A DNA stretch of 7,641 nt from Acidimicrobiia bacterium (GTDB lineage Bacteria; Actinomycetota; Acidimicrobiia; Spongiisociales; SHLN01). The position numbers were made by a program, and so were the translations under genes. Position 1 is the stretch's first letter; each line of letters starts with the position of its first letter. The notes below the pieces were generated by a model that was given only the letters and a program-made list of their open reading frames with translations, ran no database searches and was not told the DNA's origin. Shown piece by piece: positions 1-5,607 of the stretch. Where the stretch lies: assembly GCA_013043085.1 (NCBI GenBank), contig JABDOU010000096.1, forward strand, positions 1-7,641, given 5' to 3'.

Positions 1-916
1 CGACCAGTCGTGTTGCCATTGCGGTGTTGAGAGCGGCATCTACCGGCAGACCTTGCAAATATCGCAGCAGGTCTTCACGCATAGCCTCGGCAGTCGGATA
101 CCGGTCGGCAGGGCCTTTTTCGAGAGCTCGCATGACAATCGCATCGAGTTCTGGCGAAACGTCCGGGTTGAGCGTCGAAGGAGGGGCCGCGAATTCCGAG
201 ACGTGCTGGTAGGCAACCGAGACGGGGCTTTCTCCCGAGAAGGGAGTCCGGCCTGCGAGCATCTCATACAGCACGATCCCGAGCGAATAGATATCGGAAC
301 GGGCGTCCGCCGGAAGACCTTGCGCCTGCTCGGGACTGAAGTACGTGGCTGTGCCGATGACCGCTCCGGTTCGGGTGAGTTCTTCGGAGTCGTCCCACGC
401 TCTGGCAATACCGAAGTCGGTCACTTTGACGCTGCCGTCGCCCCGGAGCATGATGTTGCCGGGTTTGACGTCACGGTGGACGAGCCCACCCCGGTGCGCG
501 ACCTCCAGAGCAGCCGCCACCTCCGTCGCGATCTCTGCGGCACGCCGGGGGTGAACAGATCCGTCGGCTCTCAGAATATCGCGCAGGGTTTTTCCCTCGA
601 CAAGTTCCATGACGATGTATCGGACGCCCTCTTGTTCGCCGGTATCGAAGATGCTCACAATGTTGGGATGGCTGAGGTTGGCCGCAGCCATCGCCTCCCG
701 CTTGAAACGCTGGATGAAAGAGGGGTCAGAAGAGTGTGCGGCGTGCAGGATCTTGACGGCGACGCGACGTTGCAGAAGCTGGTCGGCTGCCTCCCAGACA
801 TCGGCCATGCCCCCACGAGCCAGATGCTCTGAAAGGCGATAGCGGCCCGCTAATAGTTGCTGGTTCATACGACGTCCGACGACATCAGAAACATGATAGG
901 AGTCACCGGTAATCAT
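1..916 (-). CDS. Ser/Thr protein kinase, PknA/PknB family (3' end cut by window)
   Basis: Eukaryotic-like (Hanks-type) Ser/Thr kinase; the first 305 residues are visible. Numbered from the start at 916, the glycine-rich loop (RGGMADV) lies near 34-40, the ATP-binding lysine in VAVK is Lys55, the catalytic loop HRDVKPGN spans 147-154 (Asp149), DFG spans 167-169, and the activation loop has two threonines (TRT, 181-183) before GTATYFSPE. This two-threonine pattern matches the autophosphorylation sites of mycobacterial PknB. The catalytic domain appears complete and active. Start choice: an ATG at 916 overlaps the pbpA stop as ATGA, like the other junctions in this operon. A second in-frame ATG at 868 (MNQQLLAGRY) would drop 16 residues and gives a length closer to the usual PknA N-terminus. 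The position after pbpA corresponds to pknA. Any transmembrane helix or PASTA repeats lie outside the window, so PknA and PknB cannot be told apart. Confidence 0.93.
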   Translation of the reverse strand, partial: MITGDSYHVSDVVGRRMNQQLLAGRYRLSEHLARGGMADVWEAADQLLQRRVAVKILHAAHSSDPSFIQRFKREAMAAANLSHPNIVSIFDTGEQEGVRYIVMELVEGKTLRDILRADGSVHPRRAAEIATEVAAALEVAHRGGLVHRDVKPGNIMLRGDGSVKVTDFGIARAWDDSEELTRTGAVIGTATYFSPEQAQGLPADARSDIYSLGIVLYEMLAGRTPFSGESPVSVAYQHVSEFAAPPSTLNPDVSPELDAIVMRALEKGPADRYPTAEAMREDLLRYLQGLPVDAALNTAMATRLV

Positions 917-2361
917 GATCCTGCGAGCCAGGCGGCCATGACGTCGCGGGCGATCGGAGCAGCAACAGCTCCGCCGGTGGCATCGGCGCCGATGAGGCCC
1001 CCGTCTTCGACCACGACCGCCACGGCGATGGATCGTTCAGCGCGAGTTGCGAATCCGATAAACCACAGATCCGGATTTCCTCCCGGTCCCTGAGCGGTGC
1101 CGGTCTTGCCTCCCACCTCGGCGCCTTCGATCGCTGCGGAACGACCCGTTCCCTGGGTAACTGTCTTGATCATGAGGTCCTTGAGGGCGGCAGCTGTCCC
1201 GGGCCCGATGGCCCGTTCTCTGATCGCGGGTTGCGTTGCCTGTATGACGGTCAGATCCCGCTCAAAGGTTTCCGCGACGAGATAGGGCTGCATGCTGATT
1301 CCGCCATTGGCCACCGCTGCAGCCACCACGGCCATTTGTACCGGCGTCGCTCGCACGTCGCGTTCACCGATCGCCGACTGCGCAAGGCCGGCCCGGTTGC
1401 CGGAGAAATCTGTTGGTATTTGCGATTCGATGAGCTCCATGTCGAGTCCGAGGTCCTGGTTGAATCCGAATGCCTGGGCCATGTCGATGAGGTCGTCCTC
1501 GTCGACATCTAAACCCAGCTGGCCGAACACGGTGTTGCACGATCTCGCGAAAGCCACTTCCAGCGTCACCGGTTCTCCACCATTGCACAAACCACCGTTG
1601 AAATTGGAGATCGTGGACGTCGAGCCCGGCAGAACCAGCTCCGGAACATCCTCGAAAAGTGTCCGGGCATTTGCCGTGCCTGATTCAAGCGCTGCCGCAG
1701 TCGTGATGACCTTGAACGCCGAGCCCGGTGGGTATAGCTCGGCCCGGGTTCGATCGAGCAGTGGCTTGCTCGGTTCTCGATTGATGGCGTCGCCATACTC
1801 CGTATCGCCCGCCACGAGGCGGTTGGGGTCATAGGTGGGAGAGGAGTACATCGCGAGCACCTCTCCCGTCGATGGTTCGATCGCTACTACGGCACCCGGT
1901 TGATCCCCCAAACCCGTCCTGGCCGCATCTTGTAATTCCGGTGAAAGTGTGAGTCGGAGGCCCTGTCCGTCTGTGTCTCGTCCCAGGATTTCGTCGATCA
2001 TTCCGGAGAACGTGAGGTTTCTACTCGACGAGAGGTCGCTGCTTCGCTCAGACTCCAGGCCACGTTCCGCGAACAGAAACGTGGCATACCCGACGGGATG
2101 CGAGAAGAGACTGCCGAAGGGATAGCTCCGTTCGAAGGCTGCGGTTTGGCTGCTGACCTCAACCGATTCGGCGATGAGCCGGCCGTCGCGTGCGACGATC
2201 GGACCGCGCTCACGACCGGCGCGAGCTGCCAGGAGGCGTGGGTTGCGTTCATCGTCTCGGTATTCGGGGCCATTGATCACCTGGATGAAGGTCAGCATGA
2301 CGACCAGCAGACCAAAGAACAGATATATCGAGGCAGCAACCAGGCGGATGGACTTGTTCAC
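913..2361 (-). CDS. pbpA: Class B penicillin-binding protein (PbpA-type transpeptidase)
   Basis: Peptidoglycan D,D-transpeptidase of 482 residues, anchored by an N-terminal membrane helix (about 6-28) with the rest outside the cell. All three active-site motifs are present: SxxK as SAFK (Ser214 nucleophile, Lys217), SxN as SCN (274-276) and KTG (419-421, within GGKTGTAQ). The region between the anchor and about residue 140 is the small non-catalytic (dimerisation) domain; there are no PASTA repeats. Cys259 and Cys275 flank the SxN motif and could form a disulfide (inference). Length is close to mycobacterial PbpA (about 490). The start is a GTG with a strong Shine-Dalgarno at 2369-2374, and it overlaps the rodA stop as GTGA. 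In this cluster PbpA works with the SEDS glycosyltransferase encoded just upstream: RodA polymerises glycan and PbpA cross-links it. The gene end overlaps the kinase start by four bases. Confidence 0.95.
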   Translation of the reverse strand: MNKSIRLVAASIYLFFGLLVVMLTFIQVINGPEYRDDERNPRLLAARAGRERGPIVARDGRLIAESVEVSSQTAAFERSYPFGSLFSHPVGYATFLFAERGLESERSSDLSSSRNLTFSGMIDEILGRDTDGQGLRLTLSPELQDAARTGLGDQPGAVVAIEPSTGEVLAMYSSPTYDPNRLVAGDTEYGDAINREPSKPLLDRTRAELYPPGSAFKVITTAAALESGTANARTLFEDVPELVLPGSTSTISNFNGGLCNGGEPVTLEVAFARSCNTVFGQLGLDVDEDDLIDMAQAFGFNQDLGLDMELIESQIPTDFSGNRAGLAQSAIGERDVRATPVQMAVVAAAVANGGISMQPYLVAETFERDLTVIQATQPAIRERAIGPGTAAALKDLMIKTVTQGTGRSAAIEGAEVGGKTGTAQGPGGNPDLWFIGFATRAERSIAVAVVVEDGGLIGADATGGAVAAPIARDVMAAWLAGS

Positions 2362-3647
2362 CGGTGCTCCTCCTGTGAGATCACGAGCAGGATGGACAGA
2401 GCCACCGTATTCGATAGCAGCGACGAACCGCCGTAGGACATGAACGGCAGGGTGATTCCGGTGAGAGGAAGCAGTCGGGTGACTCCTCCGATGATGATGA
2501 CCGCTTGCACGCCGATGACCGTTGTGATCCCTGCGGCCAGGAGCTTCCTGAACGGATCGCGGCTGCGAACGGCGATGCCAAATCCAGCAGCCACCAGGAG
2601 CGCGAAACCGACCAGGACTCCCACCGCGCCGACAAAGCCCGTCTCCTCGGCGATGGCCGCGAAAATGAAATCCGTTGCGGCGCTCGGAATCAGGTCCGGG
2701 CGTCCCAGTCCGATCCCGGAGCCTGCGATGGATCCGGATCCCATCGCAAACAGACTCTGAGCAATCTGATAGCCGGCGCCTTCAAAATCATCGAACGGTG
2801 CGATCCAAGCGTTATAACGGCGTTGGACGTGCGAGAAGGCCTGGAACGCGCCGAAGGTCCCTATGCCGAACAGCCCTACGCCGGCGAGCGGGAACACCCC
2901 CTGGCCAGTCGCCATGTACAACATCGCCATAAAGACCGCGAACAAAAGCAGTGAGGCTCCCAGATCCCGTTGATACACCATCACGATCAAACTGGCCAAC
3001 CAGGCCACCACCAGTGGCATGAGCTGGCGGGGCTCCGGCAACTCGAGATTGGCCACTTTGCGGTGGACCTGCATCAAAGCCTGGCGGCGCTCGGCCAGGT
3101 AGCTCGCAAAGAACACGACGAGCGCCAACTTGCCGACTTCACCTGGTTGAAACTGAAAAGATGAATCGCCCCACAGATTCAGCCGCAGCCAGAGACGTGA
3201 CCCGTTGACCGTGACACCTCCAAGGGGCCAGGAGCCAGGCAACAAAGGCGCCATGAGGAGGAGTACCCCTCCCAGCAACAGCAGATACCGATATCGGCGC
3301 AGAACAGCTGTTCCATCGCGCAGCCAGAGGATTGTGAGGGATCCAAGTGCTGCTGCCGCGATGAGCCACCAGCGTTGGAGAGACCCGAGTGACGGATTGA
3401 GACGGTAGACCTCAGTAATCCCGACAGCAGACAGGATTGCGGCCAGCGGCAGCAAGTATGGATTCGCCCCGGGAGTCAGCCGACGTACGGTAACCCATAG
3501 CCCTCCCCACGCAACCACGAAGCTGACAAACGTCAGCGCCACCTGGGCGTCGACCGACCCTCCCGAACTGAGGTTGGCTATGGCTACCCCGAGTGCAGCG
3601 AGCACGGCTGACCCCAGGATGAGAGAGGCCTCGGCTATGCGGTTCAC
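2358..3647 (-). CDS. rodA: SEDS-family peptidoglycan glycosyltransferase RodA/FtsW
   Basis: Polytopic membrane protein of 429 residues with roughly ten to twelve hydrophobic segments. It belongs to the SEDS family, which polymerises lipid II into glycan strands together with a class B PBP. Family signatures are seen in order: FQPGE (166-170), QRDLG (226-230), the extracytoplasmic loop FDDFEGAGYQ (285-294) followed by QSLFAMGSG, ATDFIFAAIAEETG (324-337), and the C-terminal LPFMSYGGSSL (400-410). The acidic loop before GAGYQ is where the catalytic aspartate of SEDS enzymes lies. SEDS proteins RodA and FtsW are hard to separate by motif; the cluster order (phosphatase before, pbpA after) corresponds to mycobacterial RodA, so RodA is preferred. 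The start is GTG at 3647, overlapping the phosphatase stop as GTGA. No clear Shine-Dalgarno precedes it, so translation probably depends on coupling. Confidence 0.93.
   Translation of the reverse strand: MNRIAEASLILGSAVLAALGVAIANLSSGGSVDAQVALTFVSFVVAWGGLWVTVRRLTPGANPYLLPLAAILSAVGITEVYRLNPSLGSLQRWWLIAAAALGSLTILWLRDGTAVLRRYRYLLLLGGVLLLMAPLLPGSWPLGGVTVNGSRLWLRLNLWGDSSFQFQPGEVGKLALVVFFASYLAERRQALMQVHRKVANLELPEPRQLMPLVVAWLASLIVMVYQRDLGASLLLFAVFMAMLYMATGQGVFPLAGVGLFGIGTFGAFQAFSHVQRRYNAWIAPFDDFEGAGYQIAQSLFAMGSGSIAGSGIGLGRPDLIPSAATDFIFAAIAEETGFVGAVGVLVGFALLVAAGFGIAVRSRDPFRKLLAAGITTVIGVQAVIIIGGVTRLLPLTGITLPFMSYGGSSLLSNTVALSILLVISQEEHR
2369..2374 (-). promoter_or_regulatory. Ribosome binding site of pbpA
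   Basis: AGGAGG on the minus strand, seven bases before the GTG at 2361. It lies inside the end of rodA and is the strongest Shine-Dalgarno in the minus-strand operon. It fixes the GTG as the pbpA start. Confidence 0.75.
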
Positions 3648-4375
3648 GGCAAAATGTCTATGACCGCCACCGAGATGTTGTCCTCACCGCCGGCCAGATT
3701 GGCTTTTTCTACGAGCGCCCACGCAGCCGGCTGAGCGCCTTCGATAGTGCCCAATACCTCCGCAATCTCGTCGTCGGTGACCATATTGGTGAGACCATCG
3801 GTGCACAGCAGGTAGCGATCTCCCACTTCGATCTCTTGTTCGAGATTGTCGATGACGACTTTCCAGTCGGTGCCCAGCGCCCTGGTGATGACATTCTTCC
3901 GTGGATGATTGACGGCCTCTTCGTCGCTGATCTGGCCTTGTGCGAGCATCTCGTTGACGAGGCTGTGATCCTCCGTCAGCTGATGAAGTCCTCCTTCGGT
4001 AAAGAGGTAGCAACGGCTGTCACCGACGTGAGCTACTTCTACTCGTCCCTTATTTGAAAACTCTGCGAGCGTCAGTGTGGTCCCCATCCCGGCGCGGTCC
4101 GGACGGATCATTGATTCGCGCATCACTGCCTCGTTTGCAGCTTGCACCCTCGAGGCGGGGGGACCGTCATGGGAGGAGGCGGCCTCGACGGCTACTTGCG
4201 AGGCGATTTCGCCTGCGACGTGTCCGCCCATTCCGTCAGCCACCATGACCAGCAAGCCTTTGTCGTTGGTGCCGGGATCGATCGGAGACACAAAATCCTC
4301 GTTGCGGTCGCGGACAACACCCGGATTGGTTGCGGTCGCCCACGCAAACGTCATCTTGTGTCGTCCGAGCTTCAT
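3644..4375 (-). CDS. pstP: PP2C-family Ser/Thr protein phosphatase (PstP-like)
   Basis: Metal-dependent (PPM/PP2C) phosphatase of 243 residues, expected to remove phosphates from the cluster kinase and its substrates. Metal-binding and core motifs are all present: RNED (24-27), VADGMGGH (45-52, with Asp47), HVGDSR (116-121), TEDHS (134-138), CTDGL (191-195, with Asp193) and GGEDN (229-233, with Asp232). The protein is only the catalytic domain: no transmembrane helix or C-terminal extracytoplasmic part follows, unlike mycobacterial PstP (about 510 residues). The sequence ends right after the last beta strand (SVAVIDILP). The start at 4375 has a Shine-Dalgarno-like GGAAG at 4380-4384 and overlaps the fhaB stop as ATGA; a later in-frame ATG at 4354 is possible but has a poorer leader. 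Its place between FHA proteins and RodA supports a role in controlling cell-wall growth. Confidence 0.94.
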   Translation of the reverse strand: MKLGRHKMTFAWATATNPGVVRDRNEDFVSPIDPGTNDKGLLVMVADGMGGHVAGEIASQVAVEAASSHDGPPASRVQAANEAVMRESMIRPDRAGMGTTLTLAEFSNKGRVEVAHVGDSRCYLFTEGGLHQLTEDHSLVNEMLAQGQISDEEAVNHPRKNVITRALGTDWKVVIDNLEQEIEVGDRYLLCTDGLTNMVTDDEIAEVLGTIEGAQPAAWALVEKANLAGGEDNISVAVIDILP

Positions 4376-4791
4376 TGAACTTCCATGATGGTTTTGCCGA
4401 CCTGGACGGTGTCTCCCTTGGACAAGAGCGTAGATGAGGTGATACGCCTTCCATTGACGTACGTGCCGTTCGTTGTGCCCAGATCCTGTACCTGGAGCTG
4501 GTCGTCCTCAAACGTGAATCGGAGGTGAAAGCCAGAGGCATAGGAATCCTCGAGAACGAGGTCGGCCTCATCGCTTCGGCCCATGACAAGCGAACCCCGG
4601 ATTTCCGCCACCACTCCGGCCTGAGTCGGGGATGTGATGATGGCCACCTTTCCGCCGGCCCGCCTCGCGAGCACCGGCACGCCGGCATCGCCACCGAGAT
4701 GGGAGCCGATCGATCGACTCACCAGCCATAGGAACAGATACATGAGACCGATGAAGGCGAATTTCAGGAGGTTGGCGATAATCGGTGGCAT
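4372..4791 (-). CDS. fhaB: Membrane-anchored FHA-domain protein FhaB (FipA-like)
   Basis: Protein of 139 residues: an N-terminal membrane helix (about 8-25), a short linker, then one C-terminal forkhead-associated (FHA) domain (about 65-135) on the cytoplasmic side. FHA key residues are present: GRS (71-73), Ser86 and His89 in YASGFH, and TTNGTYVNG (106-114). FHA domains bind phosphothreonine; in mycobacteria FhaB/FipA links the cluster kinases with septal proteins, so a similar adaptor role is inferred here. An in-frame upstream ATG at 4920 would extend the protein, but that stretch is the fhaA coding region in another frame. The start at 4791 begins directly with the membrane helix and overlaps the fhaA stop by one base (TGATG). 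No convincing separate Shine-Dalgarno is seen, consistent with coupled translation. Confidence 0.9.
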   Translation of the reverse strand: MPPIIANLLKFAFIGLMYLFLWLVSRSIGSHLGGDAGVPVLARRAGGKVAIITSPTQAGVVAEIRGSLVMGRSDEADLVLEDSYASGFHLRFTFEDDQLQVQDLGTTNGTYVNGRRITSSTLLSKGDTVQVGKTIMEVQ

Positions 4792-5429
4792 CAGGTCGTT
4801 CGAAGTCGAAACGAGGCAAGGCCGAACGTCAACAGGTCGCCATCGGCTATGCGGGTAGCGTCTGTTATAGGTCGCCCATTGACGGCCGTGCCATTGGCTG
4901 AACCGATGTCGTAGAGCCACACGGCACCCTGCTCGGTCCAGAGGATTGCCTGCCCTCGCGATACCTCGAGGTCGGCGAGGACGACATCAGCCGATCGGCT
5001 TCGCCCGATCAGCGCTCGATTCATGCGGATGGGTATTCGGCGTTGATCCCGTGCGGACTCCAGATACGCCCACGCCGCACGGTGCCCGGGAACGGTCGTA
5101 CTCTCGATAGCAACCGAACCTGCGGACATATTCGCATCAACGATGATGACGACGTCTGCCGGTCCCTTGAGGCGCCAACCGTTCTCACGAGCGGCCTCCT
5201 CGACGACTTCGTTGAGTTGGGCCGACGAACTCGCTTCGCCGTCTGCGACGAAGACATCAAAGTGATTGGGGACGACAGGTCCGACTGCGTCGTGCGTTAC
5301 GTTGAGGTCGGCTTCTCGCACGATCCGACTCGCCACCTCGAGAACATCGAGTCCTCCACCAAAGAGGCGAGCGCCAACGCCTTCAACGAGTCGTTCTATC
5401 TTCCTCTCCAGGCTTCGAGCGATTGCCAC
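4791..5429 (-). CDS. fhaA: DUF3662 and FHA domain protein FhaA
   Basis: Soluble protein of 212 residues with an N-terminal FhaA_N (DUF3662) domain (about 1-115; starts AIARSLERKIERLVEG, with PNHFDVFV at 54-61) and a C-terminal FHA domain (about 135-210). FHA signatures include GRSRSADVVL (142-151), VSRGQA (156-161) and SANGTAVNG (177-185). The usual SRRH core reads SRGQ here, so Arg159 and His160 of the consensus are Gly and Gln; the phosphate-contacting Arg143 and Ser157 remain. Mycobacterial FhaA is about 527 residues because of a long low-complexity linker, which is absent here. In mycobacteria FhaA binds the phosphorylated pseudokinase domain of MviN (MurJ), connecting signalling with peptidoglycan precursor export; whether that holds here is inference. 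It is the first gene of the minus-strand operon. The GTG start is supported by GGAGG at 5435-5439. Confidence 0.9.
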   Translation of the reverse strand: MAIARSLERKIERLVEGVGARLFGGGLDVLEVASRIVREADLNVTHDAVGPVVPNHFDVFVADGEASSSAQLNEVVEEAARENGWRLKGPADVVIIVDANMSAGSVAIESTTVPGHRAAWAYLESARDQRRIPIRMNRALIGRSRSADVVLADLEVSRGQAILWTEQGAVWLYDIGSANGTAVNGRPITDATRIADGDLLTFGLASFRLRTT

Positions 5430-5434
5430 GGGAC

Positions 5435-5439
5435 CCTCC
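5435..5439 (-). promoter_or_regulatory. Ribosome binding site of fhaA
   Basis: GGAGG on the minus strand, five bases before the GTG at 5429. It supports this GTG as the start of the first gene of the minus-strand operon. Confidence 0.75.
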
Positions 5440-5531
5440 GGCTAGACCGAGCCATACGGTAACGCGCCAAGACGGGAGAACGGCTATCAAATTCGCCCTG
5501 GCTGAAATGTGCTGATGCGAATGCCGCTCCG

Positions 5532-5546
5532 TGAGACCGCCTCTCA
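5532..5546. repeat. Short inverted repeat, possible operator
   Basis: TGAGA - CCGCC - TCTCA: perfect five-base arms around a five-base centre. It sits just upstream of the candidate bkdA1 promoter, where a regulator might bind. A T-rich run (TTTTGTTT) follows at 5553-5560, but too far from such a short stem for a convincing terminator. An inverted repeat this small can occur by chance. Confidence 0.3.
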
Positions 5547-5558
5547 AGCCGGTTTTGT

Positions 5559-5587
5559 TTGACGTCGTAACATTGGAGAGAAATATC
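5559..5587 (+). promoter_or_regulatory. Candidate promoter of bkdA1
   Basis: TTGACG at 5559-5564 matches five of six bases of a sigma-70-type -35 element. At a 17-base distance lies AATATC (5582-5587), a poor -10 match (three of six). The spacing to the bkdA1 start leaves about 20 bases for a leader. The -35 overlaps the palindrome GACGTC. Weak evidence. Confidence 0.3.
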
Positions 5588-5603
5588 GCTGCATCATTGG
5601 AGA
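5571..5603 (+). repeat. Direct repeat CATTGGAGA (two copies)
   Basis: Nine identical bases at 5571-5579 and 5595-5603, starting 24 bases apart. The second copy contains the bkdA1 Shine-Dalgarno GGAG; the first copy has no start codon at a suitable distance after it. It may be a small duplication or chance. Confidence 0.45.
5599..5602 (+). promoter_or_regulatory. Ribosome binding site of bkdA1
   Basis: GGAG five bases before the ATG at 5608. It supports this start, which also gives a protein length and N-terminus like those of BkdA1 proteins. Confidence 0.65.
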
Positions 5604-5607
5604 TTCG

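Larger units (their letters stand above)
5430..5607. other. Divergent intergenic region between fhaA and bkdA1
   Basis: The only non-coding stretch in the window (178 bases). It must hold promoters for both divergent operons. Seen here: the fhaA and bkdA1 ribosome binding sites, a 15-base hairpin-like inverted repeat (5532-5546), the palindrome GACGTC (5561-5566) overlapping a -35-like element, and two copies of CATTGGAGA. No convincing minus-strand -35/-10 pair was found for fhaA. No tRNA, terminator or small gene is apparent. Confidence 0.7.

Noticed and set aside
53..832. Long plus-strand open frame of 259 codons
   Set aside because: It lies fully antisense to the kinase gene, whose translation has all kinase motifs. 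The plus-strand product shows no recognisable domain and has the skewed composition of an antisense shadow.
4792..4920. N-terminal extension of fhaB to the ATG at 4920
   Set aside because: The extra 43 residues overlap the fhaA FHA coding region and look like frame-shifted sequence. The ATG at 4791 leads straight into the membrane helix and touches the fhaA stop.
5043..5462. Plus-strand open frame of 139 codons opposite fhaA
   Set aside because: It is antisense to the DUF3662/FHA gene, lacks a ribosome binding site and has no family signature.
5532..5560. Rho-independent terminator on the plus strand
   Set aside because: The stem has only five pairs and the T-rich run is not adjacent. No gene upstream on the plus strand would need a terminator.
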